Assembly: GCF_014212175.1 (NCBI RefSeq)
Contig: NZ_JACJVR010000085.1
Coordinates: forward strand, 1-64,000
Direction: 5' to 3'
Source: Cohnella xylanilytica
Lineage (GTDB): Bacteria > Bacillota > Bacilli > Paenibacillales > Paenibacillaceae
DNA: 64,000 bases
Positions 1 to 9,137 of this stretch are shown in pieces. The first letter of the stretch is position 1. Every line of letters begins with the position of its first letter. The translations under genes were made by a program, and so were the position numbers. The notes below the pieces were generated by a model. That model made no database searches, was not told where the DNA came from, and was given only the letters and a program-made list of their open reading frames with translations.

Positions 1-340
1 ACGATTTTTCATACAAATTCAAGCAAAGCGCCTTCCTGATGCAGAATTTGTACGATTTTTCATACAAATTCAAGCAAAGCGCCTTCCTGATGCAGAATTT
101 GTACGATTTTTCACACAAATTCAAGCAAGGCGCCCTCTTGATGCAGAATTTGTATGATTTTTCATACAAATTCAAGCAAGGCGCCCTCTTGAAGCAGAAT
201 TTGTATTATTTTTCACACAAATTCAAGCAAAGCGCCTTCCTGATGCAGATTTTGTACGATTTTTCATACATATTCAAGCAAGGCGACTTCCTGATGCAGA
301 TTTTGTATGATTTTTCGTGCACCCTTCAACAAAGATGCCT
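1..340. repeat. 51-bp tandem array with hairpin units (6 full copies plus partial)
   Basis: Six full 51-bp copies begin at 1, 52, 103, 154, 205 and 256, with a decaying seventh from 307; the array probably continues left of the window. Each unit junction holds an inverted repeat, GAATTTGTA and TACAAATTC around a T-rich loop. Around 143-170 the arms are perfectly paired over 12 bp with a TTTT loop. Other copies differ at arm positions 9 and 10 in ways that read as G-U wobbles in minus-strand RNA. The unit length is divisible by three, so a Lys/Phe/Tyr-rich frame is open on the plus strand, but I see no ribosome binding site or codon-level signal that it is coding. It is AT-rich against a GC-rich background and lies just past the 3' end of the minus-strand MFS gene. 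Confidence 0.93.
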
Positions 341-415
341 TCTTGTGGCGCCTGTTCGAGGCAGAATCGAGTCCAAACCCAAATTTTCCAGGACAAGTTC
401 CGTTAGTGAATGGGT

Positions 416-1696
416 CTACTTGTACGTTCGGATCGGCTTCAGCAGACATGCCGCCGCGACGGCGACCGCCAGAAGGATCGCGCTCAGGGTGCCGAGCACC
501 GCCGAAGCTCCCCACCGGTCCGCGAGCAAGGAGGCGGCGGCCAGGACGAGAGTCGGGGCAACGCTCGTAATCGCGCCCAGCGTGCCGTAGATTCTCCCTT
601 GCCACTCGTTCTTCACTTCGGACTTCAGAATGATCTGAACCATCATCGAGCAGAAGGAGAACAGCAAGCCGCCCAACAGCACGAACGGGAGCGCGACGTG
701 CGGGGACTCGAGCCTCGAGATCAGGAAGTACATCGGCCCCAGCAGGATGAGTCCGAAGAAGACGAGCCGGCCTCGGCGCGCGAACCGCTTCCCGAAGGCG
801 AGCAGAAGGCCGGCGCCCATCATGTAGCCGAGCGGGATGCACATCTCGATCAGGCCGAACTCGACCGGGTTCGCTCGCCAGCTATTTATCGCCATGACCT
901 GGACGAGCATGATCGCCGTCAGGAAGAACGCCGCCAGGACGGGACTGAGAACGACGATCGAACGGACGAGAGGATCCCGGCGAATGTAGGCGAACCCCCC
1001 GCTCCAATCTTGCAGGAAGGAGAGCTTCCCCGCGCCTTCCCGCGGAGCCGAAGGGAACGGTCCGGCGAGAAGCGTGCAGACGGCCGAGACGAGGAACGTC
1101 GCGGACGTCGTCAGAATCGCCGCGAGTCCTCCGAACGAAGCGACGATAACCCCCGCCAGAGCCAGACCCGAGATCCGCGCGAGATTGTCGGTCAGATGAA
1201 TGACGCTCGACGCCTGCTGGATTCGCTCTTGGCCGACGATCCTCGTCGTCGTGGCGTGGAAGGCGGGGCCCATCGTCAGGCCCGCGAACATCGACGACGC
1301 CACCAGCAGCAGCACGACGGGGAACGGAGCGCTGGCCGCGAACAGGCAGACGCCGAGCAGCGCGGCGATCAGGCAGCGGGACAGGTCGGAGATCAGCATC
1401 AGCTTCCTCCGGTCGACCCGATCCGCCAGAGTGCCGGCGAAGGAGCCGAACAAGAAGCCGACGGCCATTGTGACGATCTGGACGGCGGCCATCCGCTGCG
1501 CGCTCCCCGTCGTCTGCAGAACCCACAGGCTGAGGGCGATCCCGTTGAAGCTGTCGCCGAAGACGGAGGCCGTGTTGCCCGACAGCAGCCCCACGAAGGC
1601 GCGGTTGCGCCAGAGCGGCGCCTCCCGCGCTTGCTCCGCGCCGCCTCGGTTCGGCGGCGGCAGCGACGGGTTCACCGATGGAACGGATGCTTCCAT
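416..1696 (-). CDS. MFS transporter (EntS / MFS_3-like exporter)
   Basis: This 426-residue membrane protein looks like a 12-helix major facilitator. After an N-terminal Pro-rich tail (1-28), hydrophobic segments run throughout. The MFS motif A between helices 2 and 3 is clear at residues 88-100 (GTLADRVDRRKLM). The overall pattern resembles EntS and macrolide-efflux type (MFS_3) exporters, which move small molecules out of the cell by proton antiport; the substrate cannot be read from sequence. The start ATG is preceded by AAGGAGGG at good spacing. It lies 91 bp downstream of the esterase gene on the same strand, so the two are probably cotranscribed and controlled by the LacI-type operator at 3179-3194. 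An esterase next to an exporter recalls siderophore or glycoside release systems, but that link is inference. Confidence 0.85.
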   Translation of the reverse strand: MEASVPSVNPSLPPPNRGGAEQAREAPLWRNRAFVGLLSGNTASVFGDSFNGIALSLWVLQTTGSAQRMAAVQIVTMAVGFLFGSFAGTLADRVDRRKLMLISDLSRCLIAALLGVCLFAASAPFPVVLLLVASSMFAGLTMGPAFHATTTRIVGQERIQQASSVIHLTDNLARISGLALAGVIVASFGGLAAILTTSATFLVSAVCTLLAGPFPSAPREGAGKLSFLQDWSGGFAYIRRDPLVRSIVVLSPVLAAFFLTAIMLVQVMAINSWRANPVEFGLIEMCIPLGYMMGAGLLLAFGKRFARRGRLVFFGLILLGPMYFLISRLESPHVALPFVLLGGLLFSFCSMMVQIILKSEVKNEWQGRIYGTLGAITSVAPTLVLAAASLLADRWGASAVLGTLSAILLAVAVAAACLLKPIRTYK

Positions 1697-1787
1697 GAAT
1701 CACAGTCCCTCCTTCATTGTCCGCGAATCGCGCAGCTCCGGCTCGCGCCCGGTTGGCGCCGGCCGGCCTTGCCCTTCGTCGAGCCTC

Positions 1788-3143
1788 TCACCAGACGCCC
1801 TCCTTCCTCTCTTCCTCCGTCAAGCCGGGCCTCAGATCCAGCCAGCTCTCCACCTCGTACCGCACCGACTTGTCGCGGTCCGCCGTCAGCCTCCGGAACG
1901 GGATCGGACGATATTCGCGATCTCCTTCGTTCCGGCCGTACCCCCGGGTGATGTGAAAATCGATCGTCATCCCTCGCGGCAGGGCGATCCTCGTGCCGTA
2001 CAGCCGCTCTCCGATTCGGGCCAGCTCGAAGTTCGCGTACACGCGGGCGTCCGGCTCCGTCGACTCCGGTACGGCCGCTTCGATCTCCACGTCGACGGTC
2101 TCGCTCAAGCGGCCGACCACGACGCAGCGATGGCGCGCTTCGACGCCCCGGCGCCTGTAGACGACGTTCGCCGCTCCCTCCCCGCGGGGGAGAAGCCGGC
2201 CGTTCGGGGCGACCTCCAGCACGTCGGGCCGATCCGTCTCGTACCGGCCCTCCAGGTCGCTGAACGCGAAGCCGTTGCCGCACGTCACCACGGCGTTCAA
2301 ATACGCCTCCGGCCCCTCCAGCCCGACCGTGTCCGGGCCGTGGATAACGGCTTCCTCGGGCCTGCTGTCGCCTCCGAAGAAGAAGAGAAGCGGCAGATGG
2401 GCCCGCCTTCCCCAATCCCTCTCGGAGTGTGCCGCTCCGGGCTGCTCCAGATACGCCAACCGTTCTCCCTGCTTCGCTCCTTCCCGCAGCCACGCTTCGG
2501 CGACCGGCCTGACGTGCTTCGCCATGAAGAAGCCTTCCGCGCTTCCCATGTCGAGCCATGCCTTCTGTCGCGGACCGAGCCGATAAGAGCGGTACTGCTT
2601 CGTCTCTTCGAGCGTATAAGGATCGACCCGGACGAAGAAGGGCGACAGAATGGCGAGGTTGCCGAACGCTTCGGGGTTGCGGAGGCCGATGTTGTACGTG
2701 GCCAGACCGGCAGCCGACGAGCCCATCAGAGCCGTGTGCTCCGGCTCGGGTAGCGTGCGGAAGACGCGGTCGATCAGCGGCTTCAATTCGCGGACGAGGA
2801 AGTGCTCGTAGTCCTCGCCCAGGCATCGGACCGGGTAGGCGCTAAGCTCGTGCAGGAACTCGTTGCCCCCGGCGACGGGTTTGTGCTCCACGGCCACGAG
2901 CAGAATCTCTCTTATTTTCCCGGAACCGATCAGGCCGTCCAGCGCGCGGTGCATCTCCCAGGCCGGGGCGGTCGGCGTCCGCGGGGCGAGCGCGAGCTGC
3001 CCCACGTGCATGTACAGGACGGGGTACCTCGCTTCCGGGTCGCGCATGTAACCGGGCGGCAGATACACCCGAACCTCCCTCGTATTGCCCAATCGGCTGG
3101 CGTGAACGTCCGGCAGGGAGACGATTCTCGTCGGGTCGATCAA
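1788..3143 (-). CDS. Esterase of the Esterase D/Fes-like alpha/beta-hydrolase family with C-terminal beta domain
   Basis: The 451-residue protein starts with a strand-rich region leading to VRVYLPPGY (25-32), typical of the esterase D (PF00756) group of carboxylesterases, tannase/feruloyl esterases and siderophore esterases. The nucleophile motif is GSSAAG at 141-146 (Ser143), and a GAAHSERDW segment later supplies the likely catalytic His. About 180 further residues form a predicted beta-rich domain ending in a TRGYGRNE segment that recalls starch-binding-like sandwich modules; this domain is an inference. No signal peptide is seen, so it is likely cytoplasmic. The only start in frame with a ribosome binding site (GAGGG, 7 nt spacing) is TTG at 3143. 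The next gene is the MFS transporter. A perfect 16-bp LacI-type operator lies 36 bp upstream of the start. Confidence 0.82.
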   Translation of the reverse strand: MIDPTRIVSLPDVHASRLGNTREVRVYLPPGYMRDPEARYPVLYMHVGQLALAPRTPTAPAWEMHRALDGLIGSGKIREILLVAVEHKPVAGGNEFLHELSAYPVRCLGEDYEHFLVRELKPLIDRVFRTLPEPEHTALMGSSAAGLATYNIGLRNPEAFGNLAILSPFFVRVDPYTLEETKQYRSYRLGPRQKAWLDMGSAEGFFMAKHVRPVAEAWLREGAKQGERLAYLEQPGAAHSERDWGRRAHLPLLFFFGGDSRPEEAVIHGPDTVGLEGPEAYLNAVVTCGNGFAFSDLEGRYETDRPDVLEVAPNGRLLPRGEGAANVVYRRRGVEARHRCVVVGRLSETVDVEIEAAVPESTEPDARVYANFELARIGERLYGTRIALPRGMTIDFHITRGYGRNEGDREYRPIPFRRLTADRDKSVRYEVESWLDLRPGLTEEERKEGVW

Positions 3144-3178
3144 ACTTCATCCCTCGCTCTCCTCATTTCGATCGGATG

Positions 3179-3194
3179 ACTTAAACGTTTAAGT
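3179..3194. promoter_or_regulatory. LacI-family operator, perfect 16-bp palindrome
   Basis: ACTTAAACGTTTAAGT is fully self-complementary with the central CG typical of LacI/GalR-family operators. It sits between the divergent esterase/MFS pair (start 3143) and the LacI-family gene (start 3321). It most likely binds that regulator and controls the esterase operon, and possibly the regulator itself. The assignment of this regulator to this operator is inferred from position. Confidence 0.8.
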
Positions 3195-3320
3195 GATCTT
3201 AGTATAAAAAGCCGCCCGCCTCCTGTCAATGGCCGATTCCGTCGATTTGACACCCGCTTCGCGCCGTCTTATGATGGGCTTACCCTTCTACGGAACCCGA
3301 ATATGCAGGAGAGATTCACG

Positions 3321-4253
3321 GTGAAGAAAACGACCCTCCGGGACGTCGCGAACGAAGCCGGCGTCTCCATCGCGACCGCCAGCTACGTGCTGAACCGCGT
3401 GGAGAACCAGACGATCCCTCCCGAGACCCGGCAGCGCGTGCTCGACGCAGCCGCCAAGCTGAACTACGTGCAGAACCTGGCGGCCCGCTCCTTGTCCAAG
3501 GGCCGGTCGAACCTGCTCGGCGTTCTGCTCGTAGGGGACGAAGGCGACCTCGTCTCCAAGTATATCGGCTACGCCAAATTCATCGACGAGCTGGAGAAGC
3601 TGGCCGTCGCGGACGGGTACCACCTCATGGTGGCCCGCATCGACCCGAACGAGCCGAACTTCGCCATCATCGCGGAGCGCAAGCTCGACGGCGTCTTCCT
3701 GGTCGACGCCCGGGAAGCTTCCTTTCACTCCGTGTCCGTCCATATTCCCTATGGTTCGCCGTTAATCCTGATCGACGGGATCGTCGACGATCCCTTGTTC
3801 CGCGAGCTGACGCCGGACTTCGGCGCGTTGTTCGGGCAGGTGCGGGAGAAGCTGGGGGAGGGGGCGCCGTTCGCCGTCGTGCACGAGTGCTATCACAACG
3901 ACGGGATGCGCCGGGCGCTGCGAGCCGCCTCCGGCTTGGAGGACGATCGCCTGTGGGCGGCGGCCAAGGGCAATGAGGACGGGCTGGCGGAATTCCTCGA
4001 GCGGCAGGCGGATCGGACGATCGTCGTTTTTAACGAGTTTCTGGCGCTTCGGCTATTGGGACTTGTGGAAAATTCGCGAATGCTCGTCGTCTGCACGTCG
4101 GATTGCGCCGAATATCTCCCCTCCGGCGTCGGACGGATCGCCCCGAAGGAGTCCAAAGCGAAGGCGGCGTTCGAGCTGATGTCGGCGTTGGCGGCGTCCC
4201 ATTCGGCGAACCGCCCGCAAGGCCGACGCTCCTCGAAGCTCCGGGAGAGCTGA
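3321..4253 (+). CDS. LacI/GalR-family transcriptional regulator
   Basis: This is a sugar-responsive type repressor: an N-terminal helix-turn-helix and hinge (TLRDVANEAGVSIATASYV near residues 4-22, then the RSLSKGRSN hinge region) followed by a periplasmic-binding-protein-like effector domain. The GTG at 3321 is preferred over the in-frame ATG at 3303 because AGGAGAG at 3307-3313 sits seven bases before the GTG and would lie inside the coding region otherwise; this gives 310 residues, slightly short for the family (about 330-340). It is divergent from the esterase and exporter genes and probably represses them through the palindrome at 3179-3194. A strong terminator hairpin follows the stop codon. 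Confidence 0.9.
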   Translation: MKKTTLRDVANEAGVSIATASYVLNRVENQTIPPETRQRVLDAAAKLNYVQNLAARSLSKGRSNLLGVLLVGDEGDLVSKYIGYAKFIDELEKLAVADGYHLMVARIDPNEPNFAIIAERKLDGVFLVDAREASFHSVSVHIPYGSPLILIDGIVDDPLFRELTPDFGALFGQVREKLGEGAPFAVVHECYHNDGMRRALRAASGLEDDRLWAAAKGNEDGLAEFLERQADRTIVVFNEFLALRLLGLVENSRMLVVCTSDCAEYLPSGVGRIAPKESKAKAAFELMSALAASHSANRPQGRRSSKLRES

Positions 4254-4260
4254 CGCGCAA

Positions 4261-4307
4261 GGGGCCATCCCCGGTCATGTGACGACTCTCGGGATGGCCC
4301 CTCTTCT
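4261..4307 (+). terminator. Intrinsic terminator of the LacI-family gene
   Basis: GGGGCCATCCC (4261-4271) pairs perfectly with GGGATGGCCCC (4291-4301) around a 19-nt loop and is followed by TCTTCT. It begins 7 nt after the regulator's stop codon. Confidence 0.8.
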
Positions 4308-4345
4308 ACGTATGATACTTACTCCAGCGCCGCGCTCATTTACCT

Positions 4346-4435
4346 CGGCGGTGTTCGCGTCTATTTGCCTCAGCCACTGAGTCACTTAAGCCGACTTCGG
4401 CGGTTACGCGCCTATTTGCCTCAGCCGCCGAGTCA
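4346..4435. repeat. Two imperfect direct repeats with 51-bp spacing
   Basis: Copies at 4346-4384 and 4397-4435 share the core CTATTTGCCTCAGCC and flanking CGGCGG...GAGTCA, and start 51 bp apart. In the second copy TCGGCGG and CCGCCGA can pair as a hairpin. The pair lies between the convergent LacI-family and chemoreceptor genes. Its spacing matches the period of other arrays in the window. Confidence 0.7.
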
Positions 4436-4462
4436 ATCTCGCCGCTAACGGCGAATTCGCGA

Positions 4463-6520
4463 TTACGACGCCGGGGCCTGCTCCCGCGATTCCGCCTCGG
4501 ACTCCTCGATCCGGAACGCGAGCAGCGTCTCCTTGAGGCTGGCGGACAGCCGCTCGAGATCGGCCGACAGCGCGACGAGCGCCTCGCTCTCGGCTTCCTG
4601 CGCGGCGGAGATCGAAGCGACCTCCTGCGTGGACGCGGTCGTCTGCTGCACGACGGCGCCGACCGCTTCGATCGTGTCGAGCAGCGCGTCCCGCGACTGC
4701 GCCAGTTCGGCCACGGAAGCCGCCGAACTCCGGATGCCGGAAGCGAAGCCCTCCATCTGCTCCTTCACCTTGCCGAAGATGACCGCCGCTTCCCGCACGG
4801 CCGCCGTCTGTTCCGCGAACAGCGGCGAAGCGGCGTCCAGCGCGGCCGCGGCGTCGCCGATCTCCCGCCGGATGCCGTCCGTGATGCCGGCGACGTGCCG
4901 GATCGACTGCTTCGACTGGTCGGCCAGCTTGCGGATCTCGTCCGCGACGACCGCGAACCCGCGGCCCGCCGCGCCGGCCCTCGACGCTTCGATCGCCGCG
5001 TTCAAGGACAGGATGTTCGTCTGCTTCGTCATCTGCTCCAGCACCTCGAGAACGCTCCGGACCGACTCGGCGCTCTTCCGCAGCCCGCCGATCTTGTCGG
5101 CCATCGCCCGCGTCATCCGCTCCGTCTCGTCCGTCTTCCCGAGCAGCAAGCGCATATGCTCGGTCCCTTCGTCGCTCGCCTCGCGAACTTGCGCGGCGGC
5201 GAGCTCCATGAACCCGTTGGCGCGCGCGACCTCGTCCACGCTCCCGCCGACCCGCGCCGTCCAGCCGCTTCCCTTCTCGGCCTCGGACGCCAGATTCGCC
5301 GCTCCGCTCGCGATCTCCTGCGTCGCCGCGGCGATCTCCTTCGAGGAGGACGACAGCCTCCTCGACGCGCGGGTCAGCTCCTCGGCCTGCCGCGCCACCT
5401 CGAGCGCCGAGCGGTTCGACTGCTCCGCGAGGCCGCGGATCTGATCCATCATCTTGTTGAAGCTCTGCGCGAGGCGGCCGATCTCGTCCTTGCGGCCCTC
5501 CTCCGCCTTCACGCGGAGATGTCCCCGGCCGCCTTCCTCCATGAGCTGGCAGAGCCGCACGATCGGCCGCGCGATCAGCCGGACCGCGCCGTAGCCGATC
5601 AGCAGCGAAGCGAGCACGGCCACCGCCGCGACGGCCAGCGTGATATACAGCAGCCGGTCCGTCTCCCGCACGAATTCCCGGACCGGCGCGTAGCCGAGCA
5701 GCGACCAGCCGGCCGTCTTCAGCTCCGCGTGCGCGGCGAGCTGCCGCGAGCCCGCCTCGTCGTCCGCGTAGAACGTCGCCTCCGCGCCCTTCGGCACCCG
5801 GATCGGCGACGCCTCGCCGATCATCGCCGCGTCCGCGTGGTGCACGAGCGTGCCGTCCGGCGCGACGACGGACAGGATGCCGCCGTCGCCCAGCTCGACG
5901 TTCGCCAGAATCGGCGTCAGCGCCTTGTCTTTGATCTCCAGCATCAGCACGTATTCGGCCTGCCGGTTGTTCAAGTTCTTCAGCAGCTTGGCCATCGTCA
6001 TCGTCGGCTCCGCGTTCACGCCGAAGAAGCCGCGCTTCCGCGTCGGCAGCCAGACGACCTGCCCGTCCTTCGCGATAATTCCGTCCAGCCCGGCGCGAAT
6101 CTCGTCGCCCGAGCGAATCGCCGGCACGCCCGCGGAATGGTACGATTCCGCATCGACGCCGCTCTTCGCGACGAGCCGCGCCCCGAGCAGCCGGGAGTCG
6201 GAGGCGACGACCGAATCGAGCCGCCGCACGATCCGCTGCGCGATCTGGTTCTTGTCGTACTCGGAGAGACCCGGCTTCGAGCGCTGCTCCAGGTCGGCCT
6301 TCAGCTCCTGGTTGACCGACCATTGGCGGGCCGTCGCCTCGTATTGCGCGAACAGGAAGTCGAGCTTGTCCGCCGCCTGCGCGATCGTCCGGGTCGACGC
6401 GGCGGATACCTGGTCCATGATGAGCCCCTTCGCGACTTGGTACGAGACGAGGCCGAGCGCCACGGACAGCGCGACTGCGGTCAGGATAATCGTTGTGAAC
6501 AGCTTCTTGCCGACGGACAT
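4463..6520 (-). CDS. Methyl-accepting chemotaxis protein (transmembrane chemoreceptor)
   Basis: The 685-residue receptor has TM1 near residues 8-30, an extracellular sensing region of about 260 residues (dCache-like by size and layout), TM2 near 292-315, a HAMP domain to about 370, and a cytoplasmic signalling domain. The conserved hairpin tip is clear: [21 protein letters not shown] followed by [18 protein letters not shown], which docks CheA and CheW. The ATG at 6520 has a near-perfect AGGAGGGG 4-5 nt upstream, so the eight extra in-frame codons before it are not used. No other chemotaxis gene is nearby. It lies 63 bp downstream of the GH13 lipoprotein gene in the same direction, so it may sense the same alpha-glucan sugars; that is inference. 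Confidence 0.92.
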   Translation of the reverse strand: MSVGKKLFTTIILTAVALSVALGLVSYQVAKGLIMDQVSAASTRTIAQAADKLDFLFAQYEATARQWSVNQELKADLEQRSKPGLSEYDKNQIAQRIVRRLDSVVASDSRLLGARLVAKSGVDAESYHSAGVPAIRSGDEIRAGLDGIIAKDGQVVWLPTRKRGFFGVNAEPTMTMAKLLKNLNNRQAEYVLMLEIKDKALTPILANVELGDGGILSVVAPDGTLVHHADAAMIGEASPIRVPKGAEATFYADDEAGSRQLAAHAELKTAGWSLLGYAPVREFVRETDRLLYITLAVAAVAVLASLLIGYGAVRLIARPIVRLCQLMEEGGRGHLRVKAEEGRKDEIGRLAQSFNKMMDQIRGLAEQSNRSALEVARQAEELTRASRRLSSSSKEIAAATQEIASGAANLASEAEKGSGWTARVGGSVDEVARANGFMELAAAQVREASDEGTEHMRLLLGKTDETERMTRAMADKIGGLRKSAESVRSVLEVLEQMTKQTNILSLNAAIEASRAGAAGRGFAVVADEIRKLADQSKQSIRHVAGITDGIRREIGDAAAALDAASPLFAEQTAAVREAAVIFGKVKEQMEGFASGIRSSAASVAELAQSRDALLDTIEAVGAVVQQTTASTQEVASISAAQEAESEALVALSADLERLSASLKETLLAFRIEESEAESREQAPAS

Positions 6521-6583
6521 AGAACCCCTCCTGGTTATGTACAATCGGATCGCTTCCCATCCACCCCGCGAATCCCTCTCTCT

Positions 6584-8287
6584 CTAGCGGAGAATGACCG
6601 TCCCGTACGGCGGAATCGCGACATTCCCGTCCTCGTACGAGGCTCCTTCCCCCGTCGCGAACAAGATCTCGGAGAACGCCGCGGCCGAACGTTCGTCCAC
6701 CTTCGCCGTCAACGCTTCCCCGGTCAGGTTATGCGCGACGTACAGCTTCTCCTTGCCCGTCGTCCGCACGTAGGCGGCGATCGCTTGGCTCGCCGTCGGC
6801 ATGGACTCCAAGGCGCCGTCCCGCAGCGCCGGCTCCTTCTTGCGCAGCTCGATGAACTTCCTGTAATGGTTGAAAAGCGAATTCGGATCGTCGATCTGCT
6901 CCTCGACGGACGCTTCCCGCCCCCGGTTGGCGACGAGCGGCTCCCAGCTCGTCTCGCCTTCCCCGCCGGCGGCCGCGGTCCAGAGCATCGGCTCGCGCTT
7001 CCGCTCGTCGGCGCCCGAGCCTCTCAGCCCGATCTCTTCCCCGTAGTAGAGGAACGGATTGCCCGGCAGCGTCAGCAGCATCGAAGCGGCCAGCTTCGCC
7101 TTGTTCGCGTCGCCCTGGACGAGGCTCATCAGCCGGTCGCGGTCGTGGTTGTTCGCGAACGGAGCGTCCACGAACCGGCCGCCCGATTCCTTGGCGAACA
7201 GGGCGTAATACCGCGGCAGCATCGCCGTCATGCTCGATGCCCGCCCGGAGACGACGGCGCCGCGAATCCAGTCCGACACGTCGAAGTTGAACGACGAGTC
7301 GAACGCCCCGTTCAAGTACGGCGCGACCGCCGCCGAGCTCGACCACACTTCGCCGACGAGATAGGCGTTCGGGTTCGCCTCGTTCAGCCCTTGGCGGAAT
7401 TCCTGCCACCACAGCTGGTTCTTCTTCGCGACTTCCTTGTCGCCCGCTTGCGACTTGAAGTCCTCGTAGACGTGCTTGGCCGCGTCCAGGCGGAAGCCGT
7501 CGACCCCTTGGCCGAGCCAGAACCGCCCGATCTTCTTCATCTCCTCCCGCACCTCGGGATTGTCGAAGTTGAGATCGGGCATGCCGTCCCAGAACGTCGC
7601 CTCGTAATGGCCGCCGTTCTTCTCGTGCCAGGCGACGCCGCCCTGGGCGCTGGCCGCGGCGGTGGACAGGCCCTGGTCCTCCGCCCACAGGTACCAGTCC
7701 CGGCGCTTGGCATCCTTCCCCGAGGCCGAGTCGACGAACCACGGATGCTGGGAGCTCGTATGATTGACGACGAGGTCCATGATGACCTTCATGCCGCGTC
7801 CGTGCGCCTCCGCCAGCAGCTTCTTGAAGTCGTCCATCGTGCCGAACTCCGGGTTCACCCCGTAATAATCGGTCACGTCGTAGCCGTGATAGCTTGGGGA
7901 CGGGTTGATCGGCGTCAGCCAGATCCCTTCGACGCCCAGCTTCTGCAGGTAGTCGAGCTTCCCGGCGATGCCGTTCAGATCGCCGATGCCGTCCCCGTCG
8001 GAGTCCGCGAACGAACGGACGAAAATCTCGTAGTAAACGATAGAAGGCTGCTCGTCGACCGCAGCGTCGACAGCCCCCGCACTCCCGGCAGCCGCCGTCG
8101 ACTCCCGCCCGGACGCTTCCCCCGACGCCCGGCTCGTGTCCGAAGGAGCCGCCGTCCCCGCGTTCGCCGCGCTAGAAGAAGGAACCGGACGATTCTCCGC
8201 CGGTTCCTTGTTCGTACATCCCGCGAGCGCGGCGCCCACCGCCAGCGTGGCCGCCAGCGCGCGCAAGGCCCGTATCCTTTTCATCAT
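6584..8287 (-). CDS. GH13 alpha-glucan hydrolase, lipoprotein (alpha-amylase/alpha-glucosidase type)
   Basis: The 567-residue protein has a signal peptide ending in lipobox LAGC (Cys24), then a Ser/Ala/Thr-rich linker to about residue 80, then a (beta/alpha)8 GH13 barrel. The family regions are visible: DLVVNHTS, GFRLDAAKH with nucleophile Asp268, GEVW with acid/base Glu313 and NNHDRDR with stabiliser Asp382. It should hydrolyse alpha-1,4-linked glucans at the cell surface, feeding the transporter encoded just upstream. The start codon follows the permease stop by 4 nt, so it belongs to the binding protein-permease-permease operon. Exact specificity (amylase, maltogenic amylase or oligo-glucosidase) is not decidable here. 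Confidence 0.9.
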   Translation of the reverse strand: MMKRIRALRALAATLAVGAALAGCTNKEPAENRPVPSSSAANAGTAAPSDTSRASGEASGRESTAAAGSAGAVDAAVDEQPSIVYYEIFVRSFADSDGDGIGDLNGIAGKLDYLQKLGVEGIWLTPINPSPSYHGYDVTDYYGVNPEFGTMDDFKKLLAEAHGRGMKVIMDLVVNHTSSQHPWFVDSASGKDAKRRDWYLWAEDQGLSTAAASAQGGVAWHEKNGGHYEATFWDGMPDLNFDNPEVREEMKKIGRFWLGQGVDGFRLDAAKHVYEDFKSQAGDKEVAKKNQLWWQEFRQGLNEANPNAYLVGEVWSSSAAVAPYLNGAFDSSFNFDVSDWIRGAVVSGRASSMTAMLPRYYALFAKESGGRFVDAPFANNHDRDRLMSLVQGDANKAKLAASMLLTLPGNPFLYYGEEIGLRGSGADERKREPMLWTAAAGGEGETSWEPLVANRGREASVEEQIDDPNSLFNHYRKFIELRKKEPALRDGALESMPTASQAIAAYVRTTGKEKLYVAHNLTGEALTAKVDERSAAAFSEILFATGEGASYEDGNVAIPPYGTVILR

Positions 8288-8291
8288 CCGA

Positions 8292-9137
8292 TCATCCCTT
8301 GCTCGCGCCGGCCGTCAGGCCTTCGACGAGGAATCGCTGCAGGTACATGAACAGAATCGTGATCGGTACGGCGATCAGCACCGAAGCGGCGGCGAACACC
8401 GTGAAGTTCTGGTTCTGGTTGCTGAACACCTGGTCGTACAAGCCGACCGCGACCGTCCACTTGGAGCGGCTGCGAAGCACGAAGCTGGCGAAGATGTAGT
8501 CGACCCACGGCCCGACGAACTGCGTCAGCGCGACGTACGTCAGCATCGGCTTGGACAGCGGGAGCATGATGCGGGTGAACACCTTCATGTTCGAGGCTCC
8601 GTCGATCCGGGCGGCTTCGTCCAGGCTTCTCGGCACGGTGTCGAAGAAGCCCTTGGCGATGAACGTGCCCATCAGCGGCGCTCCGAACGAATAGACGAGA
8701 ATAAGCGCGTAGGACGAGTCGAGCAGGTTCATCTGCTTAAGCAAAATGTAAAGGGCGATCATGCTCAGGAAGCCCGGGAACATGCTCAGGATCAAGATGA
8801 CGGACAGATACGTCTTGCGTCCCTTGAACCGGAACCGGGACAGCGCGTAGCCGGTCAGCAGCACGAGCGCCGTCGCGAAGATCATCGAGAACACGGCGAT
8901 CTTCAGCGTGTTCATGTACCAATGGCCGAACAGGAAGCTCTTCGACGTGAACAGCTCGCGGTAATGGTCGAGCGTGAACTTCTTCGGAACGAAGTCCCGG
9001 CTGTACAGCGACTTGCCGGGCCGCAGCGACGCGAAGAACACCCACAGCGCCGGGTACAGGCTCAGAATCGACGCGACGACGAGGAATATATAGCTGGAGA
9101 CGACCCGGATGTTCCGGCCTAATCTGCGTCCTATCAT
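8292..9137 (-). CDS. Carbohydrate ABC transporter permease (MalG-like)
   Basis: The 281-residue membrane subunit has six predicted helices and the cytoplasmic EAA loop that contacts the ATPase (EAARIDGASNMKVFTRIMLPLSKP region, near residues 165-190). It belongs to the CUT1 family with MalG and MdxG. Its ATG overlaps the stop of the MalF-like gene by 4 nt (ATGA), so translation is coupled. No ATPase gene is in the locus; CUT1 systems in these bacteria usually share an MsmX-type ATPase encoded elsewhere. Confidence 0.93.
   Translation of the reverse strand: MIGRRLGRNIRVVSSYIFLVVASILSLYPALWVFFASLRPGKSLYSRDFVPKKFTLDHYRELFTSKSFLFGHWYMNTLKIAVFSMIFATALVLLTGYALSRFRFKGRKTYLSVILILSMFPGFLSMIALYILLKQMNLLDSSYALILVYSFGAPLMGTFIAKGFFDTVPRSLDEAARIDGASNMKVFTRIMLPLSKPMLTYVALTQFVGPWVDYIFASFVLRSRSKWTVAVGLYDQVFSNQNQNFTVFAAASVLIAVPITILFMYLQRFLVEGLTAGASKG

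Noticed and set aside
39-590. Plus-strand 183-codon frame through the first repeat array
   Set aside because: It is translated tandem repeat (51 bp is divisible by three), has no ribosome binding site, and runs on into the antisense of the MFS gene.
4895-8350. Very long plus-strand frame (over 1100 codons) opposite the chemoreceptor and GH13 genes
   Set aside because: An antisense shadow typical of high-GC DNA; the minus-strand genes have clear catalytic motifs and ribosome binding sites.
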